64,000 nucleotides of DNA. Origin: an uncultured Lachnospiraceae bacterium (lineage in GTDB: Bacteria > Bacillota > Clostridia > Lachnospirales > Lachnospiraceae). The position numbers were made by a program, and so were the translations under genes. Shown piece by piece: positions 26,776 to 35,181 of this stretch. The DNA is taken from positions 1 to 64,000 of the forward strand of contig CAJUHP010000001.1 in assembly GCA_910586125.1 (NCBI GenBank). The letters are read 5' to 3'. Numbering within the stretch: position 1 is the stretch's first letter; each line of letters begins with the position of its first letter. Under the pieces are notes generated by a model that did not search any database, was not told the origin of the DNA, and worked only from the letters and a program-made list of their open reading frames with translations.

Positions 26776-26787
26776 CTTTTTTACCTA

Positions 26788-26931
26788 TTACTTTCTGTTC
26801 TCGCAGCTCTGATTTCCCACCGTGCAGGAAGTCTTGCAGGCTGACTGACAGGAAGTCTGGCACTCGCCGCAGCCGCCCTTTTTCAGCGTGTTTTTCAGAG
26901 TGTTCGCCGTCAGAGTTTTGATCTTCTTCAT
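26788..26931 (-). CDS. scfA: SCIFF ribosomal peptide precursor (six cysteines in 47 residues)
   Basis: This 47-residue gene begins MKKIKTLTANTLKNTLKKGG and continues with the six-cysteine core CGECQTSCQSACKTSCTV followed by a final Cys in NQSCENRK. Cysteines and Thr/Ser alternate as in the SCIFF family. GGAGG lies 8 nt before the ATG. It is the substrate of the radical SAM maturase encoded 120 bp downstream. The function of SCIFF peptides in cells is not established. Confidence 0.95.
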   Translation of the reverse strand: MKKIKTLTANTLKNTLKKGGCGECQTSCQSACKTSCTVGNQSCENRK

Positions 26932-26973
26932 CTCGTATGCCTCCTGTGATCTGTTCTTGATTTACAGGGTATC

Positions 26974-27002
26974 AGTATATCACAAAGAATCGAGAAACGC
27001 AA
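26974..27002 (-). promoter_or_regulatory. Promoter of the SCIFF locus
   Basis: On the minus strand TTGCGT is followed after 17 bp by TATACT, about 40 bp before the SCIFF start codon. Confidence 0.6.
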
Positions 27003-27035
27003 CCGGATTTGCCAAATTCTGCTCCTGACGCCGTT

Positions 27036-27764
27036 CTATTCGGACCAGTTATGGTATACCGCCTGCACATCGTCGTCATCGTCGAGCAGATCCAGCGTTC
27101 TCTGCAGATATTTGACGGCGTCCTCTTCGGTCAGATCGACCCAGGTCTGAGGCACCATGGTCACTTCGGCGCTCATCATGGGGATCCCCGCCTGTTCCAG
27201 TTTCTCGCGGATCTCGCTGCATGTATCCGGGTCCGTGTAAATCTCGTAGCAGTCCTCCTCCTCGGAAAAATCCTCGGCGCCGGCGTCCAGAGCGGTCATC
27301 ATCAGCTCGTCGGGATCGCCCTCCCATTCTTCCTTATCCACAAGAATCTGGCCTTTTCTGTCAAACAGAAACGATACGCAGCCCGGCGTGCCGATATTGC
27401 CGTTTCCCTTGGTAAAGGCGCTGCGCACATTGGCTGCGGTCCGGTTCTTGTTGTCCGTCAGCGTGTCCACAATCACGGCCACGCCGCCCGGCCCGTAGCC
27501 TTCATATGTAATCTTTTCATAATTGACGCTGCCCAGATCGCCCGCCGCCTTCTTGATGCCGCGGTCAATGGTATCGTTCGGCATGTTATTGGCCTTTGCC
27601 TTGGCGATCACATCGCGCAGTTTGCTGTTGTTGGCCGGGTCCGCGCCGCCCTCCTTTACCGCCACGGCGATCTCACGGCCGATGACCGTAAAAATTTTCC
27701 CTTTGGCCGCGTCGTTTTTCTCTTTCTTGTGCTTGATATTCGCAAATTTGGAATGTCCTGACAT
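27036..27764 (-). CDS. YebC/PmpR-family regulator or translation factor
   Basis: A 242-residue YebC-family protein of normal length, starting MSGHSKFANIKHKKEKNDAAKGK, with the family signatures NMPNDTIDRGIKKAAG, YEGYGPGGVAVIVD and DNKNRTAANVRSAF. These proteins are known as transcriptional regulators, and some help ribosomes through proline stretches. The acidic C-terminus (LDDDDDVQAVYHN) is usual. It lies 18 bp after the CorC-like gene and could be cotranscribed with it. Confidence 0.93.
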   Translation of the reverse strand: MSGHSKFANIKHKKEKNDAAKGKIFTVIGREIAVAVKEGGADPANNSKLRDVIAKAKANNMPNDTIDRGIKKAAGDLGSVNYEKITYEGYGPGGVAVIVDTLTDNKNRTAANVRSAFTKGNGNIGTPGCVSFLFDRKGQILVDKEEWEGDPDELMMTALDAGAEDFSEEEDCYEIYTDPDTCSEIREKLEQAGIPMMSAEVTMVPQTWVDLTEEDAVKYLQRTLDLLDDDDDVQAVYHNWSE

Positions 27765-27782
27765 TGATTTTCTCCTCTTTCT

Positions 27783-28637
27783 TTATCCTGCCGGCTCCTG
27801 CCGTTTTTCCGGCACGGCCCGCACGGTCTGAATCATCTTGTCCTTCACCTGAAGGATATAAAACGAATAGCCCTCATATGTAACAACGGGGCGCTCTCCC
27901 TCCGACGGAATCCGATCCAGCCTGGAAACCAGAAGGCCGTTGAGCGTGTCAAAATTTTCATCGCAGTCGATCTTCAGCCGCTCCGCCACCTGGGTGAGAG
28001 GCGCCATTCCCTTCAGCAGATAGGCGCCGCCCTCCTGCGGCGTAATATAGACCTCGTCCTCGTCATACTCGTCCTGAATATCCCCGACGATCTCCTCCAG
28101 AATATCCTCCATGGTGATCAGGCCGCAGGTCTGGCCGTACTCGTCCGCCACCAGCGTCATATGCTGCTTATCCCGCTGCATCTCCTGCAAAAGCACCCGC
28201 ACGCTGCGGGTCTCCAGAGTAAAGTGGGCTTCCCGCAGAAGACCCGGTATGTTTCCAACCGGCTCCTCGTTATAGCGTTCTTCCTCCCGGCAAGTCACGG
28301 CATCCCGCAGATAGAGGATTCCCCGGATATCGTCGATATCTTCCCCGTAAACCGGAAAACGGGAAAACCGCTCCTCCAGAATTCTCTCAACCGCCTCCTT
28401 TAACGGCGTATCCGCCGCAATCGCCGTGATATGGCGCCGGTGGATCATGATATCCCTCGCCTCCGTCTCGTCCAGCTCCAGGACATTTTCCATCATGCGG
28501 GCCGCATCGCTCTCCAAAAGCCCCTGCTCGCGCCCCTCCTGCACCACCGTGCGGATATCCTCCTCGGTAACGTTATCATCCTCCGCGTGTATTCCCAAAG
28601 TGCGCAGCAGCCTGCGCAATGGACTCCCTTCTTCCAT
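27783..28637 (-). CDS. CorC/HlyC-like CBS-domain protein without the membrane domain
   Basis: A 284-residue protein with two CBS domains (about residues 60-185; DIMIHRRHITAIAADTPL and VADEYGQTCGLITMEDIL) and a C-terminal CorC_HlyC transporter-associated domain. The N-terminal DUF21 membrane part of the hemolysin family is absent, so it is a soluble CorC-like form. These proteins are linked to Mg/Co efflux, here only by similarity. The ribosome binding site is weak and distant. Confidence 0.85.
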   Translation of the reverse strand: MEEGSPLRRLLRTLGIHAEDDNVTEEDIRTVVQEGREQGLLESDAARMMENVLELDETEARDIMIHRRHITAIAADTPLKEAVERILEERFSRFPVYGEDIDDIRGILYLRDAVTCREEERYNEEPVGNIPGLLREAHFTLETRSVRVLLQEMQRDKQHMTLVADEYGQTCGLITMEDILEEIVGDIQDEYDEDEVYITPQEGGAYLLKGMAPLTQVAERLKIDCDENFDTLNGLLVSRLDRIPSEGERPVVTYEGYSFYILQVKDKMIQTVRAVPEKRQEPAG

Positions 28638-28706
28638 CTATGCTGTCTTTCTCTCCCTTTCTTCTTTGTTCTATGAGGATCATTTTAACATCTGCAGCTC
28701 TTTTCG

Positions 28707-29069
28707 TCAATATCTGTGGGCGTATGTATCCAGGCTCAAACTGACAAAAAGCGCCTCGTCCACCTGGCGCAGAAGCCGTTCGTCCAGATGGCAGATTTTT
28801 TCCCGCAGCCTCTGTTTATCCACGGTGCGCAGCTGCTCCAAAAGAATCACGGAATCCTTCACCATATCGCAGTCCCGGCACGGCAGCTCCACATGGGTGG
28901 GAAGCTTGGCCTTGTTCATCTTTGACGTGATCGCCGCGCAGATGACCGTGGGACTGTGCCGGTTTCCCACATCGTTCTGTATGATGAGCACCGGGCGGAT
29001 CCCCCCCTGCTCGGACCCCACCACCGGCCTTAAATCCGCATAATAGATATCGCCTCGTCTGATAGTCAT
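28707..29069 (-). CDS. MazF/PemK-type endoribonuclease (NdoA-like), no antitoxin gene seen
   Basis: A 120-residue toxin-family RNase with the typical start RRGDIYYADLRPVVGSEQGG and the VLIIQNDVGNRHSPTVICAAIT strand. It is expected to cut mRNA at short sites. In Bacillus the antitoxin gene ndoAI lies just upstream. Here the upstream 147 bp hold no MazE-like frame, and acpS follows. The alr gene often found in this gene order is also missing. It may be controlled by a distant antitoxin, or have another role. Confidence 0.88.
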   Translation of the reverse strand: MTIRRGDIYYADLRPVVGSEQGGIRPVLIIQNDVGNRHSPTVICAAITSKMNKAKLPTHVELPCRDCDMVKDSVILLEQLRTVDKQRLREKICHLDERLLRQVDEALFVSLSLDTYAHRY

Positions 29070-29216
29070 TTTCTTACACTCCGATCTCTCACAAATTGCC
29101 TTTCTGCCTGTAAGTATTTCCAGTCTTATCGCGTGTATTCAACTATCAGCAAAAAAATCTGCCCCCTGCCTATATCCTATGAATCCGGATATGCCCTCGT
29201 GACTGCGGACATCCTC

Positions 29217-29588
29217 TCACTCCCCGGCGCGGCCTTCTCCCACGGCCACAGCCGAGGCCATCTCCCGGCTGTGCGAAATGCTGACCCAGATCGTCTCAAT
29301 CCCCAGCTCCCTCCTAAGCTCCTCCGCCCGGCCAAACAGATTTACAAACGGCCTCCCGCTCTCGTCCCGCAGCACCTCAATCTGCGACGGGCCAAACCCG
29401 CGAAACCCGGTTCCCAAAAGCTTGGCCACCGCCTCCTTGACAGCAAAATTCCCTGCCAGGGAGGCAGGGCGACCGCGGAAACAGTCGCGCTCTTGCACCG
29501 TGTAAACGCGCCGCAAAAAGGCCTCCGACTGGCAGGCCCTTTTGACTCGTTCTATTTCGATTAGATCGTTTCCGATTCCCCGTATCAT
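29217..29588 (-). CDS. acpS: Holo-[acyl-carrier-protein] synthase
   Basis: A 123-residue 4'-phosphopantetheinyl transferase that activates acyl carrier protein. Both signature motifs are present: IGNDLIEIERV at the start, with the metal-binding Asp, and FAVKEAVAKLLGTG. WVSISHSREMASA supplies the C-terminal core. Length is normal. It follows rex after 12 bp and is probably part of the same transcript. Confidence 0.95.
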   Translation of the reverse strand: MIRGIGNDLIEIERVKRACQSEAFLRRVYTVQERDCFRGRPASLAGNFAVKEAVAKLLGTGFRGFGPSQIEVLRDESGRPFVNLFGRAEELRRELGIETIWVSISHSREMASAVAVGEGRAGE

Positions 29589-29600
29589 GTGTTCTCTATA

Positions 29601-30242
29601 TTACTTCCTGCACTTTGCCGCGTCCGCGATGCGGTAGGACAACTGCATCAGACTCTCGGACAGATGTACGTTCTCCACCACCACATCGGCGGGAACGTCC
29701 AAATCCACATGGGCAAAATTCCAGATAGCCTTGATCCCGTTCGCCACCAGAACTTCCGCCACCTTCACCGCTTCCTCTCTGGGAATGGTCAGAACCGCGA
29801 TCTTCACATCATGATTCTGCAGGAAAGCGGCCAGCTCGTCGATGTGATGTACCGGAATATCACTCTCCTGCTTACCGACCTTCTCCGGATTCACATCAAA
29901 CATCGCCAGGGTCACAAAGCCCCGGTTTGCAAAATTTTTGTACTTGGCCAAAGCGCGTCCAAAATTGCCGCAGCCGATGATGATCATACTGTTTTCCCGA
30001 TCTAAGCCGAGAATCTTGGCAATCTCCTGATACAGATACGCTACATTGTAGCCGTAGCCCTGCTGGCCAAATCCGCCGAAATTATTCAGATCTTGGCGAA
30101 TCTGCGACGCTGTCACGTTCATCCGTGCGCTCAATTCCTGGGAAGAAATCCGCTCCACCCCCTGCGCCATCAAATCGCCCAGGTATCTGTGGTATCTGGG
30201 CAGTCTCTTAATTACTGCATTTGAAATCCCTTTATTCTCCAC
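29601..30242 (-). CDS. rex: Redox-sensing transcriptional repressor Rex
   Basis: A 213-residue repressor that reads the NADH/NAD ratio. The N-terminal winged helix includes VIKRLPRYHRYLGDL and SQIRQDLNNFGGFGQQGYGY. The Rossmann domain has the NAD motif IIIGCGNFGRALA. It is expected to control fermentation genes, including possibly the hydrogenase operon at 4-7.5 kb. The start is a GTG at 30242 with GGGAG 7 nt upstream. A consensus promoter lies about 75 bp upstream. Confidence 0.95.
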   Translation of the reverse strand: MENKGISNAVIKRLPRYHRYLGDLMAQGVERISSQELSARMNVTASQIRQDLNNFGGFGQQGYGYNVAYLYQEIAKILGLDRENSMIIIGCGNFGRALAKYKNFANRGFVTLAMFDVNPEKVGKQESDIPVHHIDELAAFLQNHDVKIAVLTIPREEAVKVAEVLVANGIKAIWNFAHVDLDVPADVVVENVHLSESLMQLSYRIADAAKCRK

Positions 30243-30316
30243 GGTCGTACTCCCATCCCCGCCATAAGGCGGTCCTTTCTCTGCACTGGCTGACGTTTTT
30301 CAAACCAACTGCTCCT

Positions 30317-30345
30317 ATTATAACTGTGTAAAAAAACAATGTCAA
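30317..30345 (-). promoter_or_regulatory. Consensus promoter of rex-acpS
   Basis: On the minus strand TTGACA, 17 bp, TATAAT: a perfect sigma-A promoter. An imperfect Rex-like half site (TTGTTAA on the minus strand, near 30389) lies upstream, but I could not complete an 18-bp operator. Confidence 0.9.
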
Positions 30346-30420
30346 CCGTTTCCCCTGCGAAAGAACAGGTTGATTTACAAATTTTAACAATCTTTTCATA
30401 GTTTAGACATATTTTTTATT

Positions 30421-31422
30421 TTATTTTTCCGGATACAGGTCTCGATTCACCGGTTCATAAAAGAGACGGCGGATCTCTTTTGCATCTTTTACATTGCCTA
30501 AAAGCCACATCAGCTTTGTCACCACCGCCTCCACGGTCATATCGTGGGACTGCAGAAGCGTCGGAAAATCCAGAACCTTTTTCCCCACCGCATAAACGCC
30601 CATGTCGCTGCCCTCGAACAGCACCTGCGTCGTCACCACCACAATCTTGCCCTGCCCGGCCAGCTTTTCCACTTCCGTCAAAAAATTACGCCGGTCCACG
30701 AAAGGAACGCCGCCCACGCCGTAGCTTTCGATGACAATGACATCGTAGCGCGCCCCTACATATTCCAAAATATCCGGGTCCATGCCGGGAATCAGCTTTA
30801 AGAGGAACACCGAGGGCCGGACCCTGTCGTAAAATACCGGACCGCCCGGGCGCACCTGCGGGGCAAAATAGCGCACCACCCGGCCGTCGTAAATCAGAGC
30901 GGCCGCCGGATGATTGACGCTCTCAAAGGCGTCGTAGCTCTTACTCTTGATTTTCCTGGCCCTGGTCCCGAAAATCGCCTTGCCGTCAAACACCAGGTAC
31001 ACGCCCGCCATACCTTCCTCGCAGGCCAGCACAAAACTGTCTGTCAGATTTTTTTTCGCGTCGCTGATGCCGTAGCCGATTGGCTTCTGCGAGCCGGTCA
31101 GCACCACCGGCTTGTCCGGGTTCTGAATCAGATAGGAGAGCGCCGAGGCTGTATAGGCCATGGTGTCCGTTCCGTGCGTGATCACAAAGCCGTCATAGCG
31201 CTCATAATTATCCCGAATCACCTGCACCATCTGAATCCAGTTCTCCGGCTGCAGATTGGTGCTGTCGATATTTAAAATCTGTACGGCGTCCGGCTGGCAG
31301 AATTTCCGGATATCCGGAACCGCCTCCAGAAGCACATCCGGTTCCAGCGCCGGGGACAATCCCTCCCCGCTCTCCTTTGACGCGATGGTGCCTCCTGTGG
31401 CGATAAGCAGTATTCTCTTCAT
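30421..31422 (-). CDS. L-asparaginase (type I, cytosolic)
   Basis: A 333-residue enzyme that turns asparagine into aspartate and ammonia. The two catalytic threonines are in IATGGTIAS (start) and THGTDTMAYTA. No signal peptide is present, so the cytosolic ansA type is likely. I start at 31422 (MKRILLIATGG), where AAGGGG lies 10 nt upstream, instead of an in-frame ATG at 31518 that would add 32 unusual residues. It is divergent from the ABC-F gene. Confidence 0.9.
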   Translation of the reverse strand: MKRILLIATGGTIASKESGEGLSPALEPDVLLEAVPDIRKFCQPDAVQILNIDSTNLQPENWIQMVQVIRDNYERYDGFVITHGTDTMAYTASALSYLIQNPDKPVVLTGSQKPIGYGISDAKKNLTDSFVLACEEGMAGVYLVFDGKAIFGTRARKIKSKSYDAFESVNHPAAALIYDGRVVRYFAPQVRPGGPVFYDRVRPSVFLLKLIPGMDPDILEYVGARYDVIVIESYGVGGVPFVDRRNFLTEVEKLAGQGKIVVVTTQVLFEGSDMGVYAVGKKVLDFPTLLQSHDMTVEAVVTKLMWLLGNVKDAKEIRRLFYEPVNRDLYPEK

Positions 31423-31436
31423 GAATAAAATCCCCT

Positions 31437-31466
31437 TTGACCTCGACCTGTATTCTGTGGTACAAT
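31437..31466 (+). promoter_or_regulatory. Promoter of the ABC-F gene
   Basis: TTGACC and TACAAT are separated by 18 bp, about 70 bp before the ATG, which has GGAGGAGG upstream. Confidence 0.65.
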
Positions 31467-31538
31467 ATTTCCCGATGAAACGCTGTAATAGTATACACAA
31501 AAAGACGGCTTTCCACAAGCCGGAGGAGGAAATTTTTT

Positions 31539-33476
31539 ATGATACTGTCCTGCCATAACATCAGCAAGGCATTTTCCGATAAAGAAATCATCTGTCAGGC
31601 CGGCTTTTTTCTGGAGGAGCGGGAGAAGGCCGCCATCGTGGGCATCAACGGCGCCGGAAAAAGCACGCTGCTGAAAATCATCACCGGGGATCTGCCCGCC
31701 GACGACGGCCAGGTGATCCTCTCCAAAGGAAAAACCATGGGCTATCTGGCCCAGCACCAGGATATTCAGGACGAGCATTCCATCTATGAAGCGCTTTTGG
31801 AGGTCAAAAAAGACGTTCTGGCTCTGGAGCAGAAAATCCGTTCCCTGGAAGAGCAGATGCCGCAGGCCGAGGGCGGCGCTCTGGAAGCGATTATGGAATC
31901 CTATGCGCAGGCCACGCACCGTTTTGAGGAGGTCGGCGGCTATGCGCTACAGAGTGAAATCACCGGCGTGCTGAAAGGACTCGGCTTTTCGGAGGAAGAT
32001 TTTTCCAAACCGGTCCGGACTCTCTCCGGCGGCCAGAAGACCCGCGTCTCTCTGGGCAAGCTGCTGCTGTCCAAACCGGAGCTCATCCTTTTGGACGAGC
32101 CCACCAACCACCTCGATATGAATTCGATCGCCTGGCTGGAAACCTTTTTGCTGAACTATCCGGGCGCCGTGATCCTTGTGGCGCACGACCGCTATTTCCT
32201 GGATCGCGTCGTCACCAAGATCATCGAGCTTGACCACGGGAAGGCGACGGTTTTTTCCGGCAACTACTCGGCCTACGCAGAGAAAAAGGCCATGCTGCGC
32301 GAGGCACAGCTAAAAGCTTACCTAAACCAGCAGGCCGAGATCCGCCATCAGGAGGAGGTGATCGCCAAGCTGCGCTCCTTCAACCGGGAAAAGTCAATCA
32401 AGCGGGCGGAAAGCCGGGAGAAGATGCTGGCAAAAATAGACCGTCTGGACAAACCGTTTGAAGTGAAAGCCGACATGTCGGTCCGCTTCACACCGCATTG
32501 CGTCAGCGGAAACGACGTGCTAACCGTGCGCGGCCTGTCCATGTCCTACGGCTCGCAGACGCTGTTCCACGATGTGGATCTGGATATCCGGCGAGGCGAG
32601 CGGGTCGCCGTCATCGGCAGCAACGGAACCGGCAAGACCACGCTTTTAAAAATCATCAACGGGCTGGTAAGCGCCGCATCCGGTTCGGTGACGCGGGGGG
32701 CCAAGGTACAGATCGGATATTACGATCAGGAGCATCAGGTCCTTCATATGGAAAAAACTCTGTTTGAAGAGATTCTCGACGAGCATCCGTCCATGACCAA
32801 CACGGAGATCCGCAGCCTTCTGGCCGCGTTTCTGTTCACGGGCGACGACGTGTTCAAGCAGGTGGGAAGCTTGAGCGGCGGCGAGCGGGGGCGTGTTTCC
32901 CTCGCCAAGCTCATGCTGTCCGAGGCCAATTTCCTGATCCTCGACGAGCCGACGAACCATCTGGATATGGTCTCCAGGGAAATCCTTGAAAAAGCGCTGT
33001 CCCAGTATGAAGGAACGGTACTCTATGTCTCCCACGACCGCTACTTTATCAACCAGACCGCCACCCGGATTCTGGAGCTGGAGAACGAGCGGTTTACCGG
33101 CTATCTGGGCAATTACGATTACTATCTGGAAAAGAAAGCCGAACAGAATTATGCCGAACCGGCCGCTCTCCCAGCCGGCGCTTCCCCCTGGAAGGCCGAA
33201 CCGGCGAACCGGCCCGAAAGCGCAGGCAAACAGGACTGGAAAGCGCAGAAGGAACAGCAGGCGAAACTGCGCAAGCGAAAAAATGATCTGACCCGCGTGG
33301 AAAATGAGATCGCTGCGCTGGAAGAGCAGAACCAGGCTCTGGAAAATCAGATGGCGCTGCCAAAGACCGCCACCGATCCCGCCGAGCTGCTAAAGCTCAG
33401 CCGCGAGCAGGAAAAGAACGCCGCCCGGCTGGAGGAGCTTTACGCCCAGTGGGAAGAGCTGGCCGGGGATGAATAA
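31539..33476 (+). CDS. ABC-F family ATPase (Uup/YdiF type)
   Basis: A 645-residue soluble protein with two ATP-binding domains and no membrane segments. Domain 1: Walker A GINGAGKST, signature LSGGQKTRVSLGK. Domain 2: Walker A GSNGTGKTT, signature LSGGERGRVSLAK. Both have LDEPTNHLDM. The linker (residues ~240-320) is the charged ABC-F helix pair. A Uup-type C-terminal coiled coil follows a Pro/Ala-rich stretch. ABC-F proteins act on the ribosome; antibiotic resistance cannot be claimed from sequence alone. Confidence 0.93.
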   Translation: MILSCHNISKAFSDKEIICQAGFFLEEREKAAIVGINGAGKSTLLKIITGDLPADDGQVILSKGKTMGYLAQHQDIQDEHSIYEALLEVKKDVLALEQKIRSLEEQMPQAEGGALEAIMESYAQATHRFEEVGGYALQSEITGVLKGLGFSEEDFSKPVRTLSGGQKTRVSLGKLLLSKPELILLDEPTNHLDMNSIAWLETFLLNYPGAVILVAHDRYFLDRVVTKIIELDHGKATVFSGNYSAYAEKKAMLREAQLKAYLNQQAEIRHQEEVIAKLRSFNREKSIKRAESREKMLAKIDRLDKPFEVKADMSVRFTPHCVSGNDVLTVRGLSMSYGSQTLFHDVDLDIRRGERVAVIGSNGTGKTTLLKIINGLVSAASGSVTRGAKVQIGYYDQEHQVLHMEKTLFEEILDEHPSMTNTEIRSLLAAFLFTGDDVFKQVGSLSGGERGRVSLAKLMLSEANFLILDEPTNHLDMVSREILEKALSQYEGTVLYVSHDRYFINQTATRILELENERFTGYLGNYDYYLEKKAEQNYAEPAALPAGASPWKAEPANRPESAGKQDWKAQKEQQAKLRKRKNDLTRVENEIAALEEQNQALENQMALPKTATDPAELLKLSREQEKNAARLEELYAQWEELAGDE

Positions 33477-33549
33477 AACCCAGAAAGATATCTCTGTCTG
33501 CCCCCCTATCTTTTTTGTCTGATTTCCACGCAAACAGTACACAATGACA

Positions 33550-33590
33550 AGAGAAACCACAAAAGCAAATCCTTGCTCCATGGTTTCTCT
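33550..33590. terminator. Hairpin between the ABC-F gene and the PTS/GH1 operon
   Basis: AGAGAAACCA (33550-33559) pairs with TGGTTTCTCT (33581-33590); an inner AGCAA/TTGCT stem sits in the loop. It stands between convergent genes and could stop transcription from both sides, though T-runs are poor. A second, AT-rich stem near 33483-33516 ends in TTTTTT on the plus strand. Confidence 0.5.
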
Positions 33591-33622
33591 TACTATTAAA
33601 AAATGATATTCCTACGATATTT

Positions 33623-35122
33623 TCAGCTCAGATCTTCCCCGTCGCTGGCAATCACTTTTTTATACCAGTAGAAGCTATCCTTCCTGCTGCGAGCCAGCGT
33701 ACCGTTGCCCTGATCATCCCGATCCACATACACAAATCCATAGCGTTTCTTCATCTCTCCCGTCCCTGCGGATACCAGATCAATGCAGCCCCACATCGTG
33801 TAGCCCATCAGATCCACGCCGTCCAGGTTGATCGCATCGCGCATGGAAGCGATATTCGCCCGCAGATAATCGATGCGGTAGCTGTCGTGAACGCTTCCGT
33901 CTTCCTCCTTCTTGTCGTCCCAGCCAATCCCGTTCTCCACAATCCACAGAGGCTTGTGGTAGCGGTCGTACAGGGTGTTGAGCGCAATCCGCAGGCAGGC
34001 CGGATCGGTCGCCCAGCCCCAGGCGTTGGTCTGGAGATAGGGATTCTTTATCCCCATTATCAGGTTGCCGCCGCCGCCTTCCACCTCGTCCATATGCGTG
34101 GTAAACACGCTGGAACCATAGCAGGAAAAGCTCAAAAAGTCAGCAGAATATTTCTCCAGCAGTTCATAATCCTCCGGCGTATCATCGAGCACCACGCCCT
34201 CCCTCTCGTACTGCTTCAGGCGATAGGCCGGATAATGGCCGCCTGTCTGCACGTCCGAATAGAACAGCCCGCCGTGGGAATTCTGCATAATCAAAAGCTG
34301 ATCTGCCGGATCGCAGGTGTACGCATACATTGGCTGGTAAGCCAGCATCTGTCCGACCATGATATCCGAGCCGGACTCAGCGTTCAGCTCATGCGCCGCC
34401 TTCACAGCCAGAGCGCTGGCCACAAACTGGTTGTGAGCGCCCTGCGCCCTGCTCTGCGGCGTGTTTTCCATCATGCCGCCCGCCATGAAAGTGGCCCATT
34501 CCATACAGTTGATCTCGTTGAAGGTAAGATAGTATTTCACCTTGCCCAGATAGCGCCGGAACACGGTTTTAGCGTATTTCTCAAAAAAAGCGATACAAGC
34601 CCGATTTTTCCAGCCGCCGTAGCGGATCGTCAGATTCAGAGGCGTCTCATAGTGGGACAACGTGACCAGAGGTTCGATGCCATACTTTTTACACTCGTCA
34701 AACACTTCATCGTAAAAGGCGAGTCCGGCCTCGCATGGTTCGGCGTCGTCGCCGTTCGGGAAGATGCGTGCCCAGTTCATGCTGAGTCGGAAAGTCTTAA
34801 ATCCCATCTCGCCCATCAGGGCAATATCCTCGCGGAAATGATGGTAAAAATCCGTCGCCACGTGACTCGGATAATACTCTCCCTCCAGGATGGCCGGAAT
34901 GCTTCCTTCCGGAAATTTCATCTCCGCGCCAAAACCCATTCCCGTATAACCGGTTTCACCGGTCTCAGGATTTTTCCAACTGATGCGCCGGGGCGTGGTG
35001 TGGCTGCCCGCGGTAAGGACATCCGAGGTGTTGATGCCCTTACCGCCCTCGGCAAAACCGCCCTCGTACTGATTGGCCGCGGTAGCGCCGCCCCACAGAA
35101 AATCTTTGGGAAATTTACTCAT
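33623..35122 (-). CDS. Glycoside hydrolase family 1, 6-phospho-beta-glucosidase
   Basis: A 499-residue GH1 enzyme that splits phosphorylated beta-glucosides brought in by the PTS. The acid/base Glu is in LTFNEINC and the nucleophile Glu in LWIVENGIGWDD. The phospho-sugar binding pattern near the C-terminus (EMKKRYGFVYVDRD) marks the 6-phospho group. It is the last gene of the operon and lies 60 bp after a second GH1 gene of about 40% apparent similarity. Two such enzymes suggest different linkages or aglycones. Confidence 0.93.
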   Translation of the reverse strand: MSKFPKDFLWGGATAANQYEGGFAEGGKGINTSDVLTAGSHTTPRRISWKNPETGETGYTGMGFGAEMKFPEGSIPAILEGEYYPSHVATDFYHHFREDIALMGEMGFKTFRLSMNWARIFPNGDDAEPCEAGLAFYDEVFDECKKYGIEPLVTLSHYETPLNLTIRYGGWKNRACIAFFEKYAKTVFRRYLGKVKYYLTFNEINCMEWATFMAGGMMENTPQSRAQGAHNQFVASALAVKAAHELNAESGSDIMVGQMLAYQPMYAYTCDPADQLLIMQNSHGGLFYSDVQTGGHYPAYRLKQYEREGVVLDDTPEDYELLEKYSADFLSFSCYGSSVFTTHMDEVEGGGGNLIMGIKNPYLQTNAWGWATDPACLRIALNTLYDRYHKPLWIVENGIGWDDKKEEDGSVHDSYRIDYLRANIASMRDAINLDGVDLMGYTMWGCIDLVSAGTGEMKKRYGFVYVDRDDQGNGTLARSRKDSFYWYKKVIASDGEDLS

Positions 35123-35181
35123 GATTCATATCCTCCTTATTCTGCTGTTGCCTTCGTTATAATAGCCGCTGTGTTTCTCTG

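Noticed and set aside
30375..30400. Rex operator upstream of rex
   Set aside because: One half resembles TTGTTAA but the other half is TGTAAAT, too far from the expected palindrome to call.
31422..31518. Longer N-terminus for the asparaginase
   Set aside because: The 32 extra residues do not look like a signal peptide or family sequence, and the internal ATG has a better ribosome site and starts at the catalytic motif.
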